This document shows, piece by piece, positions 42,408 through 51,832 of a DNA stretch of 64,000 nucleotides. The DNA comes from CAXMST01 sp038206985. Its GTDB lineage: Bacteria; Actinomycetota; Thermoleophilia; Solirubrobacterales; 70-9. How positions within the stretch are numbered: the stretch's first letter is position 1; each line of letters opens with the position of its first letter. The stretch spans positions 1-64,000 of the forward strand of contig JBBRAH010000009.1 in assembly GCA_038206985.1 (NCBI GenBank). Direction: 5' to 3'. The position numbers were made by a program, and so were the translations under genes. The notes beneath the pieces were generated by a model. It was not told the origin of the DNA. It saw only the letters and a list, made by a program, of their open reading frames with translations, and did not search any database.

Positions 42408-43316
42408 GTGAGCGTCCAGGTGAGCGACTTCGCGAGCGCGGACGGGTGCCTCGAGCGGGGACCGGATCAGGTCATCCGAGACGAGCACGCCGACCGGTAT
42501 CTCATGCGAGAACTGGAACGGGATTCCACCGACACACACGCGCCCGATGTACCCCTGGAGGCGCTGCCACCGATCGCTGTGATCGGCCGCGGTCGCGTGG
42601 GCGGCTCGATCGCCTCCGCAGCGGCGGTGGCCGGACTCGACGTGCGCCAGGCCGGACGGGAGAAGTTCGACGAAGCCTGTGCGGAGGCCGAGATCGCCCT
42701 GCTCTGCGTGCCTGACGGCGAGATCGAGGCTGCCTGTGAGCGGGCTGCCGCCCACGCTCCTGGACTGCGCTTCATCGGCCACCCCAGCGGGGCCACCTCG
42801 CTCGCCGCCCTCGATGCAGCGGTTGCCCATGGCGCGACAGCCTTCTCCCTCCATCCCCTGCAGACGGTCCCGCACGACCGCAGCGGCATCCAGGGAGCAC
42901 CCGCGGCGATCGCCGCCGGCAACGCCGAAGGACTGGAGACCGCCCGTCGCCTGGCCGCCGCCCTCGGGATGCGGCCCTTCGAACTACCCGAGGAGCACCG
43001 CACCGCCTACCACGCGGCCGCCGCGATCGCCTCCAACTTCCTCGTTGCGCTCGAGGAGAGCGCCGCCGGTCTGCTCGACGCGATCGGCATCGACGATGCG
43101 CGCGAGTTGCTCGGCCCCCTGGTCTTGCGCAGCGCCGCCAACTGGAGCGCGCAGGGCGCCGCCGCGCTGACCGGGCCGATCGCCCGGGGGGACGAGGCCA
43201 CGGTCGCGGCCCACCTTGAGGCGCTGCGGCGCAGCGCTCCGGAGCTGGTCCCGATGTACGAGGCCCTCGCCGAGCGCACGCGGAAGCTCGCCGGAGCCGG
43301 GGAGGCGGGCGGCTGA
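42408..43316 (+). CDS. Rossmann-like DUF2520 protein, candidate ketopantoate reductase
   Basis: 302 residues from the GTG at 42408, or 270 from an ATG at 42504. A dinucleotide-binding IAVIGRGRVGGSIASA near residue 56 is followed by LLCVPDGEIEAAC, FIGHPSGATSL and the DUF2520 helical domain (PEEHRTAYHAAAAIASNFLV). It is coupled to panC (TGATG) and then panB. No PanE or IlvC gene is in the window, so this NAD(P)-dependent protein is well placed to reduce ketopantoate to pantoate, as I recall for the unrelated-looking PanG class. That function is inference from context and fold. Confidence 0.75.
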   Translation: MSVQVSDFASADGCLERGPDQVIRDEHADRYLMRELERDSTDTHAPDVPLEALPPIAVIGRGRVGGSIASAAAVAGLDVRQAGREKFDEACAEAEIALLCVPDGEIEAACERAAAHAPGLRFIGHPSGATSLAALDAAVAHGATAFSLHPLQTVPHDRSGIQGAPAAIAAGNAEGLETARRLAAALGMRPFELPEEHRTAYHAAAAIASNFLVALEESAAGLLDAIGIDDARELLGPLVLRSAANWSAQGAAALTGPIARGDEATVAAHLEALRRSAPELVPMYEALAERTRKLAGAGEAGG

Positions 43317-44212
43317 TGGAGCTGCTGAGGACCAAGGTGGAGATTCGCGAGCGCCTCGCGGCCGAGCGCCTCGCGGGACGCCGGGTCGGCCTGGTGCCGA
43401 CCATGGGCTACCTGCACGACGGGCATGTCTCCCTGCTGCGCGATGCCCGGCAGCGCTGTGACGTGGTCGTGATGAGCCTCTTCGTCAACCCGGCCCAGTT
43501 CCGGCCTGGAGAGGACCTCGAGGCCTACCCGCGCGACGAGGAACGCGACGCCGACCTCGCGCGGGAGGCCGGGGTCGATTTGATCTTCGCCCCCACGGTC
43601 GAGGAGGTCTACCCGAGCGGCTACGCCACGTCGGTGATGGTGGAGGGGCTCACCGAGGTCCTCTGCGGCGATCGGAGTAGGCGCGGACTCGAGCACTTCC
43701 GGGGTGTGACGACCGTGGTCGCCAAGCTCTTCAACATCGTCGCCCCCGAGATCGCCTTCTTCGGCCAGAAGGACGCCCAGCAGGCCGTCGTGATCGCCCG
43801 CATGGTCCGCGACCTCGACTTCCCGATCGAGGTAGCTGTGCTGCCCACGATCCGCGAAGCCGATGGACTCGCGATGTCCTCCCGTAATGCCTACCTCAGC
43901 GGGGAGGAGCGGGAGCGCGCCCCGGCGATCAATCAGGCTCTGGAGGCAGTCCGCGCAGCGGCAACGGGAGGCGAGCGCTCGGTCGTGAGCGCGCTTGCCG
44001 GCGCGCACGAGATCCTCTTTCGGGCCGGCATCGAGCCCGAGTATCTCGAGGCCCGCGACGCCATCGACCTGAGCCCGATCGAGACCTTCAACGGCCGGCC
44101 AGTGCTGGTCGCCGTGGCTGCGCCACTCGGCGCGGCGCGGCTCATCGACAACGTGATCATCGACCCCGCCGCCCGTAACGGGACGCCCGAGACAAAGGAG
44201 CAGCAGAGATGA
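43316..44212 (+). CDS. panC: Pantothenate synthetase (pantoate--beta-alanine ligase)
   Basis: 298 residues: VPTMGYLHDGHVSLLRDAR near residue 28 (HIGH-type ATP site), SLFVNPAQFRPGEDLEAYPR near 60, VTTVVAKLFNIVAPEIAFFG near 125 and MSSRNAYLS near 188. It makes pantothenate from pantoate, beta-alanine and ATP. It overlaps panB by ATGA. No panD (beta-alanine supply) is present. Confidence 0.96.
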   Translation: MELLRTKVEIRERLAAERLAGRRVGLVPTMGYLHDGHVSLLRDARQRCDVVVMSLFVNPAQFRPGEDLEAYPRDEERDADLAREAGVDLIFAPTVEEVYPSGYATSVMVEGLTEVLCGDRSRRGLEHFRGVTTVVAKLFNIVAPEIAFFGQKDAQQAVVIARMVRDLDFPIEVAVLPTIREADGLAMSSRNAYLSGEERERAPAINQALEAVRAAATGGERSVVSALAGAHEILFRAGIEPEYLEARDAIDLSPIETFNGRPVLVAVAAPLGAARLIDNVIIDPAARNGTPETKEQQR

Positions 44213-45129
44213 GTAGTGCACCGAGGGTTCCGAATACGCCGCCGAGCGACCGCGCCAAGGTGACGCTTCCCCGACTCGCCGAGATGCGCGAGAACGGCGA
44301 GCAGATCGTGATGGTGACGGCTTACGACTTCCCCTCCGCGAAGGTCGCCGAGGAGGCCGGCGTAGACCTCGTCCTCGTCGGCGACTTGGGCGCGATGACC
44401 GTGCTCGGCCACGACTCCACCGTTCCGGTCGGCATGGAGGAGATGCTGATGCTCTCCGCCGCCGTGCGGCGCGGGCTGCGGACGCCCCTGCTGGTCGGCG
44501 ACATGCCGTTCGGCTCCTACGAGACGTCGAACGAGTTGGCCGTCGCCAACGCACAGCGCTTCATCAAGGAGGCCGGCTGTGACGCCGTCAAGCTCGAACG
44601 TGGCGGCGCCTCGGTGGACCGTGCACGCGCGATCGTGCGGGCCGGCATCCCGGTCATGGGCCACGTCGGCCTGACCCCGCAGACGGCGACCCAGCTCGGC
44701 GGCTACAAGGCCCAGGGCCGGACCGGGGAGACAGCGTCGAAGATCGCCGAGGACGCCTTTGCCCTGCAGTCGGTCGGCTGCTTTTCGATCGTCTTCGAGG
44801 CGGTCCCGGCGCAGGTCAGCGAGGCCGTCATGCCGCGCATGCAGGTCCCCGTGATCGGGATCGGCGCCGGCGGAACGACGGACGGACAGGTGCTCGTCTT
44901 CCACGACCTGCTCGGGATCAACACCGGGCACGTGGCGCGCTTTGTCAAGCGCTACGCCGACATCCACGAGGCGATGGTCGCCGGAGTCAGCAGCTACGCA
45001 AAAGAGGTCCGCGAGCACCACTTCCCCGACGACTCACACACCTACTCGATCGACCCCGAGGAGCTGCAAGCGCTGCGGAACTACCTCGAGCAGGAGACGC
45101 TCGCCGCCACCACCCCCTGGGACTGGTAG
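44209..45129 (+). CDS. panB: Ketopantoate hydroxymethyltransferase
   Basis: 306 residues. Signatures are MVTAYDFPSAKVAEEAGVDLVLVGD near residue 34, the metal-binding PFGSYE, KLERGG, MGHVGLTPQ and VIGIGAGGTTDGQVLV near 222. It transfers a hydroxymethyl group from methylene-tetrahydrofolate to 2-ketoisovalerate. It is the last gene of the coupled DUF2520-panC-panB unit and converges on mraY. Confidence 0.96.
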   Translation: MSSAPRVPNTPPSDRAKVTLPRLAEMRENGEQIVMVTAYDFPSAKVAEEAGVDLVLVGDLGAMTVLGHDSTVPVGMEEMLMLSAAVRRGLRTPLLVGDMPFGSYETSNELAVANAQRFIKEAGCDAVKLERGGASVDRARAIVRAGIPVMGHVGLTPQTATQLGGYKAQGRTGETASKIAEDAFALQSVGCFSIVFEAVPAQVSEAVMPRMQVPVIGIGAGGTTDGQVLVFHDLLGINTGHVARFVKRYADIHEAMVAGVSSYAKEVREHHFPDDSHTYSIDPEELQALRNYLEQETLAATTPWDW

Positions 45130-45221
45130 GCCGCACGAGGGTTTCGCCGAATGCTGGATTCACCCGTCCGCATCGGAACAATCCAGCTCTCGAGGGATCT
45201 GGCCTCTCGGCCGCGCGGCCC

Positions 45222-46262
45222 TCAGATGCTGTTCTGGAACAGCGTGTAGCCGATGCCGGCGAAGACGGCGGCCATGATCCAGAAGCGGAGCATGATCTTG
45301 GTCTCCGACCACGCCATCATCTCGAAGTGATGGTGGATCGGGGCCATCAGGAAGACGCGCTTGCGGGTGGCCTTGAACCAGAGGACCTGGATCGCCACCG
45401 AGAGTGCCTCGATCACGAAGACGCCACCGATCACGATCAGCAGGATCTCGGTCTGGGTCATGATCGCGAGGCCGCCGATGGCGGCTCCGAGGCCCAGTGA
45501 TCCCGTATCCCCCATAAAGATCGTGGCCGGGTGCGCGTTGTACCAGAGGAAGCCCACTGTGGCGCCCACGAAACAGGCCGAGAGCAGCGCCAGGCCACCC
45601 TGCCCGGTGGTGATCGTGATTGCCAGGTAGGCGAGGAAGACGATGGCGCAGACGCCGGCCGCGAGGCCGTCGAGGCCGTCGGTGAGGTTGACGCCGTTGC
45701 TGGCCCCGGCCAGGACCAGGAACGTGAGGATCAGGTAGACGGCGGGGCCGAGATAGATGTCCAACTCCCAGGTGCGGACCTGCAGGCTCGGGTCGAGCCC
45801 GACCTCCTGGAAGGCCATCCACCAGAGGAAGAAGGTCAGAGCGATCTGGCCGAGCAGCTTGTAGCGGGCGGAAAGCCCCAGCGAGCGGCGCTTGATGATC
45901 TTGATCCAGTCGTCGGCGAAGCCGAGCGCGGCGCTGCCGATCGCGACTCCGAAGACGGCGAGGCTCTCGGTGTCGCGATCTGAGAGCACGAGGTAGGGAA
46001 CGGCGATCGCGGCGAAGAAGATCAGCCCGCCCATGGTCGGCGTGCCGGCCTTCTCGTGATGGCCCTGAGGACCCTCCTCCCGGATCTGCTGACCGAACTC
46101 GCGATTGCTCAAGACCTCGATGAACCGGGGCCCGAGAAAGATCGTGATCAACATCGCCGCCATGCCCGCGATCAGGACCTCGCCGCGGTCGATCACCGAG
46201 GTGCCGACCTCTCCGCCGAACTGGCCGACGAGCGTCGGCAGCTGCAGGACCATCGCCGTCAT
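45222..46262 (-). CDS. mraY: Phospho-MurNAc-pentapeptide transferase
   Basis: 346 residues, about ten membrane helices. Conserved cytoplasmic motifs are GTPTMGGLIFF near residue 73, GFADDWIKI near 113, NGVNLTDGLDGLA near 188 and the His-rich MAPIHHHFE near 302. It forms lipid I on undecaprenyl phosphate. Its ATG overlaps the murF stop. Unusually, it is the last dcw gene here; panB converges on it. Confidence 0.97.
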   Translation of the reverse strand: MTAMVLQLPTLVGQFGGEVGTSVIDRGEVLIAGMAAMLITIFLGPRFIEVLSNREFGQQIREEGPQGHHEKAGTPTMGGLIFFAAIAVPYLVLSDRDTESLAVFGVAIGSAALGFADDWIKIIKRRSLGLSARYKLLGQIALTFFLWWMAFQEVGLDPSLQVRTWELDIYLGPAVYLILTFLVLAGASNGVNLTDGLDGLAAGVCAIVFLAYLAITITTGQGGLALLSACFVGATVGFLWYNAHPATIFMGDTGSLGLGAAIGGLAIMTQTEILLIVIGGVFVIEALSVAIQVLWFKATRKRVFLMAPIHHHFEMMAWSETKIMLRFWIMAAVFAGIGYTLFQNSI

Positions 46263-47647
46263 GCGGGCTCCTCGCCGAGGTCGATCCGCAGCCGATCGGC
46301 AACCAGCTCGAGACCGACCGAGCGCGAGCCCTTGATCAGCACCACGTCGCCCTCGCGTAGCTCCCGCGCCGCGAAGTCGGCCGCCTCATCCGGCGTGGCG
46401 ACCCACTCGTCGGGCGAGTAGTCGCGGGCGAGGTCGCCGACGCCGATCACCGGCCCGATGCCGCGCTCGCGCAGCAGCGATGCGACCTCGTCGTGATATC
46501 CGGGACCGGTCGGCCCGAGCTCGGCCATACCGCCGAGGATGGCGATGCGCCGGCCGGCGTCGGTCTGGGACGCCAGGTGATCGAGCGCCGCGCGCATCGA
46601 GATCGGGTTGGCGTTGTAGCAATCGTTGAGCAGCATGATTCCGCCTTGCAGCCGGACACGCTCACCGCGCAGCCGCGAAAACTCTATCCGCGAGGTGCGC
46701 TCGGCCATGGCTGCCGGCTCGAGGTCGAGTGCGACGCCGATCGCCACAGCGCATAGCGCATTGGCCAGGTTGTGCTGCTCGGTGAACGGGAACTCGAACT
46801 CGGCCTCGCCGTGCGGCGTGCCGATCAATGCCTTCACGGAGGTGGGGCCGACTTCGGTCCGCTCGGCGAAAACATCGCCGCCCGCGCCGAAGGTGAAGGT
46901 GGTCAGCGCATCGTGCAGATGCGGCTTCAGGGCCTCGGCGTCCTCGGGCAGCACGGCGCGTCCACGGTCGCCGAGGCCGGTCAGGATCTCGGCCTTGGCC
47001 GCCGCGATCGCCTCGATCGTGCCCAATAGCTCGAGGTGGACCGGGCCGATGTTGGTGATCGCCGCCACATCGGGCTCGGCGATCTGGCAGAGCTCCTCGA
47101 TCTGGCCCAGGCCGCGCATCGCCATCTCCATGACCAGAAGCTCGGTCTCCCGAGGTGCCGCCAGGAGCGCCAGCGGCACCCCGATCTCGGTGTTGAAGTT
47201 CTGCGGGCTGGCGTGCACGCGCAACGGCAGGATGGCGCGGCTGATGTCCTTGACCGATGTCTTGCCGGTGGAGCCCGTGATCCCGACGAGCGGGCAGCCC
47301 AGCTCGCGGCGCCAGGCCCGGGCCAGCCTCTGCAGAGCCGCGGCAGGATCCGACGCGGAGAAGATCCACCCGGAACTCGTTCCGGCCCCCCGATCATCCT
47401 GGGCCTCGCGCAGCCGCACGGCGTGCCCCGGTTCCACCAACACACCCCAGGCGCCGTCGGCAAGGGCCGCATCCGCGAACTCGCCGCCATCCGAGTGCAC
47501 GCCGTTGATCCCCACGAACAGATCGCCAGGCTCCACCGCCCGCGAATCGATAGCGGCACGGATGGGCCAGCGCTCCCCGCCGGTACCCCCGGCGGCGATC
47601 TCGGCGCCGCTTTCGGCGGCGATCCGGTCTGGCTCGAACTCGATCAT
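46259..47647 (-). CDS. murF: UDP-MurNAc-tripeptide--D-Ala-D-Ala ligase
   Basis: About 462 residues from the ATG at 47647, 10 nt after the murE stop. It has ITGSTGKTSVKDI (P-loop) near residue 113, NFNTEIGVPL, MEMAMRGLGQI, FTEQHNLANALCAVA and NDCYNANPISM. It adds D-Ala-D-Ala to the UDP-muramyl tripeptide in the cytosol. Confidence 0.95.
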   Translation of the reverse strand: MIEFEPDRIAAESGAEIAAGGTGGERWPIRAAIDSRAVEPGDLFVGINGVHSDGGEFADAALADGAWGVLVEPGHAVRLREAQDDRGAGTSSGWIFSASDPAAALQRLARAWRRELGCPLVGITGSTGKTSVKDISRAILPLRVHASPQNFNTEIGVPLALLAAPRETELLVMEMAMRGLGQIEELCQIAEPDVAAITNIGPVHLELLGTIEAIAAAKAEILTGLGDRGRAVLPEDAEALKPHLHDALTTFTFGAGGDVFAERTEVGPTSVKALIGTPHGEAEFEFPFTEQHNLANALCAVAIGVALDLEPAAMAERTSRIEFSRLRGERVRLQGGIMLLNDCYNANPISMRAALDHLASQTDAGRRIAILGGMAELGPTGPGYHDEVASLLRERGIGPVIGVGDLARDYSPDEWVATPDEAADFAARELREGDVVLIKGSRSVGLELVADRLRIDLGEEPA

Positions 47648-47657
47648 CAGCCGCGCA

Positions 47658-49160
47658 TCATGCCGTGGCCGTGGCACTTACGTAGCCCACGCCGCGCAAC
47701 TCCTCGCGCGCGACCTGACGGTCATCGAAGGGGATCCTGCGTCCCGCCTCGAACTCCTGGCCCTGCTCATGACCCTTGCCGGCGATCACCACGAGATCGC
47801 CGGGCTCGGCCTGCTCGAACGCAAGCCCGATGGCTGCTCGCCGGTCTACTTCGACAAGGACCTGCTCGCGATCCCCGATTCCCTCGAGCACGTCCTCCAG
47901 GATCTGTGCCGGATCCTCGCTGCGGGGGTTGTCGGAGGTGAGCACAGCCAGATCCGAGCCCTCGACCGCAGCGGCGCCCATCAACGGGCGCTTGGCGCGA
48001 TCCCGGTCGCCGCCGCAACCGAAGACGCAGATCACGCGGCCCGTGGTCAGCCGCTGCGCCGCCGTCAGCACGTTGACGAGCGAGTCCGAGGTGTGGGCGT
48101 AATCAACGAGCACCGCGAACGGCTGGCCCTCCGCGATCGGCTCCATCCGGCCCGGAACCGGATCGGCCGACTGCAGCGCCGCGATCGCGTCGGCAATCCC
48201 GATCCCCAGACCACTGACGAGGCCGATCGCGGCAAGCGCGTTGGCGACATTGAAATGACCGGGCAGCGGCAACTCGACCGCGTGCTCCACCCCTTCCCGC
48301 GTGAGCCGGAAGCGCGCTCCGGAGGCATCGAAGCTGACGTCGCTCGCGCAGAGGTCGGCTTTCGGATTCCCGTCCGCCGAGAAGGTCAGCAGCCGGGAAG
48401 GGTCGTCCCCGAACTCGGCTGCCAGGCGTTTGCCATGGGCGTCGTCAATATTGATCACAGACAACCCCGGCGGCCCCCGGCGGCCCTCGACGCCGCTGAA
48501 CAGCAGCCGCTTGGCGGCGTAGTAGTCGTCCATGTCGGGGTGAAAGTCGAGGTGGTCCTGCGTGAGATTGGTGAACGCCGCCGCGGCAACGTGGACGTGG
48601 TCAGCGCGACCCAGGACAAGCGCGTGGGAGGAGATCTCCATCGCGCAGGCACCATCGCCGGAGTCGAGCATCCGGCGGAACATGCGTTGGAGATCGATCG
48701 CCTCGGGCGTCGTGCGGACCGCCTCGACCTCCTCGCCGCCGATGACCTGCTTGATCGTGCCGAGCAGGCCGCTCGGCGTGCCGCAGCGCTCGAGGATCGA
48801 GCGCACGAGAAACGCCGTGGTCGTCTTGCCGTTGGTGCCGGTGACCGCACCGATCCGCAGCGTCGCGGTGGGGTCGGCGAAAAAGCGCGCGGCAAGGGGC
48901 GCCATCGCCGCTCGCGCATCGTCCACCAGGACCTCGGGGACACCGAGGCCGAGCGGGCGCTCGACCACCAGTGCCGCGGCCCCAGCCTCGACCGCGGTGG
49001 GGGCGAACTCGTGCCCATCGCTGGTCATACCGGTCACGCAGAAGAAGAGTGACCCAGGCCCCACTGCCCGGCTGTCGTAGGCGAGATCGGTGACCTCGGC
49101 ACTGCCGTCCCCGTCGATCGAGTGCGGTCCCGCGGCCCCGCAGAGTTCGGCAAGTTCCAT
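47658..49160 (-). CDS. murE: UDP-MurNAc-dipeptide--meso-DAP ligase
   Basis: 500 residues from the ATG at 49160. It has VTGTNGKTTTAFLV (P-loop) near residue 106, MEISSHAL, DHLDFHPDMDDYYAAK and, towards the C-terminus, TSDNPRSEDP. The DNPR motif is the accepted mark for meso-diaminopimelate rather than lysine, so the wall peptide should be meso-DAP type. Confidence 0.95.
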   Translation of the reverse strand: MELAELCGAAGPHSIDGDGSAEVTDLAYDSRAVGPGSLFFCVTGMTSDGHEFAPTAVEAGAAALVVERPLGLGVPEVLVDDARAAMAPLAARFFADPTATLRIGAVTGTNGKTTTAFLVRSILERCGTPSGLLGTIKQVIGGEEVEAVRTTPEAIDLQRMFRRMLDSGDGACAMEISSHALVLGRADHVHVAAAAFTNLTQDHLDFHPDMDDYYAAKRLLFSGVEGRRGPPGLSVINIDDAHGKRLAAEFGDDPSRLLTFSADGNPKADLCASDVSFDASGARFRLTREGVEHAVELPLPGHFNVANALAAIGLVSGLGIGIADAIAALQSADPVPGRMEPIAEGQPFAVLVDYAHTSDSLVNVLTAAQRLTTGRVICVFGCGGDRDRAKRPLMGAAAVEGSDLAVLTSDNPRSEDPAQILEDVLEGIGDREQVLVEVDRRAAIGLAFEQAEPGDLVVIAGKGHEQGQEFEAGRRIPFDDRQVAREELRGVGYVSATATA

Positions 49161-49243
49161 CGGCGCCGATTCTAGGTCGGGTCCGGGACGCCGCGAAGGC
49201 CCCAGCACCAGGGGCCACCGCACGACCCGGGCGCATGGCCGGC

Positions 49244-50917
49244 TCAGTCGGGCGCGATGCCCATGTACTGGAGTGCGAACTGGGCGATCTCACCGAACGC
49301 CGGGGCCGCCACCGAGCCGCCGTAGTAGTCGCCCTTGGGGTCGTCGACGACCACCGAGACGAGCAGCTTGGGATCGTCCGCGGGCGCGAAGCCGATGAAT
49401 GAGGCCACGTACTCACTCTCGGAGTAGACCCCGTCAACCACCTTCTGCGCGGTACCCGTCTTGCCGGCGAGCACGTAGCCCGGGACCTCGACAGAGGCGG
49501 TGCCGCCGGGCTCGAGCACGCCCTTGAGCATGTCGCGGACCTGGCGAGCGGTCTTCGGGCTGATGATCCGTTTGCCCGGGTCCGTCTCGGTCGGAACGCC
49601 GTTGACCGCTTCGATCAGGTGGGGCGAGCGCAGCGTGCCGCCGTTCGCGATCGCCGCGAAGCCCGCGATCATCTGCAGTGGGGTCACGGCGAGTCCCTGG
49701 CCGATCGGCAGGTTGCCCATGGTCGATCCGGAGTAGTCCTTGGGCGCGGGCACGATGCCGGCCTCCTCGCCGGGGAAGTCGATCCCGGTGGGCTGCCCGA
49801 AGCCAAACTTGCGGACCCAGTGGTCGAAACGACCCCCGAAGTAGTCGCCGCCGTTGAGCTCGCGGCCGATCGTCACGGCGCCGACGTTGGAGGAGACCTT
49901 GAGGATGTCGGCGACGCTCATCGTCTCGAAGCCACGTGGATGCGAATCTTCGATTTCACGGTCGGCGACCTGGAGGATCGGCGGCAGGTCGAACGTCGTG
50001 GTCGGCTCGACGACGTCATCCTGTAGGGCACCGGCGACCGTGAACGCCTTGAAGGTGGAGCCGGGCTCGAAGTTGTAGCTCGTGGCCATGTTGGTGAGCT
50101 GATCGGGGTCGACCTTGGAGAGGTCGGTCGGATCGACCGCAGGCCAGCTGGCCATCGCCAGGACTGAGCCGTCTTCGGGGTCGACCGCAATCGCCGTCGC
50201 CCCCTGCGGCTGGTAGGTGTCGCCGATGCCTGCCAGCACCTCCTCGGTCTTGGCCTGGATCTTGGCGTCGATCGTCAGGTTCACGTCCTCACCGCGGGTC
50301 GCCCCCTCGACGGTGTCGCGGGAGATCTCCTCACCGAGAGCGTCGCGGGTGACCGCGAGCTCGCCGTCAGTGCCGTGTAGCGCCTCTTCCTGGGAGGCCT
50401 CGACGCCGAGCAGGCCTGTGCCGTCGAGGCCGACGGCGCCGATCAGGCGGGCCCCGATCTCACCCTGGGGGTAGACGCGGCGCGAGTCGGGAACGATTCC
50501 GATCCCGGGCAGCTCCAGCTTGCGGATCTTCTCGGCGGAGACGAGGTCGACCTGGCGGGCAAGGTACTCGAAGCCGCTGTCGGGAGCGGTGAGCAGCGCG
50601 AGGAGCTTCTCCGGCTTCTGCTTGAGAAACTCCCCCAGCTTCTCGGCGGTCTTGTTCGGATCCTCCACCTGGTACGGCGTAGCGAAGATCGTCGCGGCGT
50701 CCTCGGAGACGGCCAACTCGTTGCCGCGGCGGTCGAGGATGCTGCCGCGCTCGCCGGGTACGAGCACCATGCCGGTCTGTTGGCTCTTCGCGGAGGCGCT
50801 GAGCTCTCCGCCCTTGACGGCCTGCAGCCAGGCGGCCCGCACCATGACGCCGAGGAAGGCGAGCGCGAATACTGCGAACAGGAGGCCGACGCGGCGCTCG
50901 ATCAGCTTCATGCTCAC
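49244..50917 (-). CDS. ftsI: Septal penicillin-binding protein 2/3 family transpeptidase
   Basis: 557 residues from a GTG at 50917 (ATG 50911 also fits). One N-terminal membrane helix (RRVGLLFAVFALAFLGVMVRA), a PBP dimerisation domain (RGSILDRRGNELAVSEDA) and a transpeptidase domain with catalytic Ser287 in GSTFK, SSN near 340 and KTG at 486. The protein ends soon after the domain and has no PASTA repeats. It cross-links septal peptidoglycan with FtsL/FtsQ/FtsW partners. It lies between the ftsL-like gene and murE. Confidence 0.93.
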   Translation of the reverse strand: MSMKLIERRVGLLFAVFALAFLGVMVRAAWLQAVKGGELSASAKSQQTGMVLVPGERGSILDRRGNELAVSEDAATIFATPYQVEDPNKTAEKLGEFLKQKPEKLLALLTAPDSGFEYLARQVDLVSAEKIRKLELPGIGIVPDSRRVYPQGEIGARLIGAVGLDGTGLLGVEASQEEALHGTDGELAVTRDALGEEISRDTVEGATRGEDVNLTIDAKIQAKTEEVLAGIGDTYQPQGATAIAVDPEDGSVLAMASWPAVDPTDLSKVDPDQLTNMATSYNFEPGSTFKAFTVAGALQDDVVEPTTTFDLPPILQVADREIEDSHPRGFETMSVADILKVSSNVGAVTIGRELNGGDYFGGRFDHWVRKFGFGQPTGIDFPGEEAGIVPAPKDYSGSTMGNLPIGQGLAVTPLQMIAGFAAIANGGTLRSPHLIEAVNGVPTETDPGKRIISPKTARQVRDMLKGVLEPGGTASVEVPGYVLAGKTGTAQKVVDGVYSESEYVASFIGFAPADDPKLLVSVVVDDPKGDYYGGSVAAPAFGEIAQFALQYMGIAPD

Positions 50918-50938
50918 GCTACGGCCCGCCTGGCTTCC

Positions 50939-51832
50939 CTAGGGACTGATGCCGCCGGAGGGCGGCGCGGTCGCGGTGGGCTCTGCGGGAGGCGGTGTTG
51001 CCGGCGTCGGCGCGGGCGCAGGGGCCGTCGCCGCGGCCGCGGGATCGATCGTGGCTGGATCGACAGCGGCAGGATCGGCGGGCAGCACCGGGTCGATTGG
51101 CGTCGTGCCCTCGGCGGCCGGTGTGACCGGGGCCACAGCCGCGTTTGCCGCATCTACGAACTCGGGAGCGATCGGTAGCGCGCTCAGCACCGAGAGCTCA
51201 CCGGAGGCGAGGCGCTCAGCCGCCAGCTGGGTCGTGGAGCCCTTGTACTTGACGTAGCGCACGGCCTCGGCCGAGGGCACTCCGAGCCCGAGGTTAGCCA
51301 CGGCGCCGGCCTCGATCTTCTGGGTCGAGCTGCGCTTGGCGATCCGTGAGCCGAAGACACTGTTGGAGCGCTCGAGTTGATCGATCTTCACCGCATTGCT
51401 GCTGGTCGAGGCGCTGATGCTGAGACCCCAGACGTTGATCGCGACGATCCCGCCCAGCAGCACACCGATCAGCCCGATCCAGAGGCGACCGCGGGTGATC
51501 GAGACCATGAAGCCCGAGTCGGCGATGCCGCCAACCGCACCGGCGGCGCCCCCGACGGCGGCAACCGGCAGCATCACGACCCCGCCCGGAGGCGTGATCC
51601 GGCTGCGGGAGCGGGCGGCGGCGCTTGCGCGAGTACGGGAAGTGCTGGCCGTGCGAGCCGTGCGGGCGCTCTTCGCGGGTCGAGTGCGCGTTGCAGCAGT
51701 TGCCCGCTTCGAGGGCGTCGAGACACGTCGCGCGGGCGCGCTGGAGCCCGACGCACGCGGGCGCTGACGACTCGTCTGCTTGCGCGCAGGCCGCGTCGAT
51801 CTGCTCGGAACGCTTACTGCCGGGGCACCCAT
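50939..51832 (-). CDS. FtsL-like division protein with long basic and Pro/Ala tails
   Basis: 297 residues. Position between rsmH and ftsI, one membrane helix (LWIGLIGVLLGGIVAINVWGL) near residues 116-136 and a short coiled-coil-like outside stretch (SNAVKIDQLERSNSVFGSRI) identify it as FtsL-like. It is far longer than usual FtsL (about 100-150): the cytoplasmic N-terminus has about 80 Arg/Ser/Thr/Ala residues and the outside C-terminus about 80 residues of low-complexity Pro/Ala/Thr. Its ATG shares a base with the rsmH stop. Confidence 0.7.
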   Translation of the reverse strand: MGAPAVSVPSRSTRPARKQTSRQRPRASGSSAPARRVSTPSKRATAATRTRPAKSARTARTASTSRTRASAAARSRSRITPPGGVVMLPVAAVGGAAGAVGGIADSGFMVSITRGRLWIGLIGVLLGGIVAINVWGLSISASTSSNAVKIDQLERSNSVFGSRIAKRSSTQKIEAGAVANLGLGVPSAEAVRYVKYKGSTTQLAAERLASGELSVLSALPIAPEFVDAANAAVAPVTPAAEGTTPIDPVLPADPAAVDPATIDPAAAATAPAPAPTPATPPPAEPTATAPPSGGISP

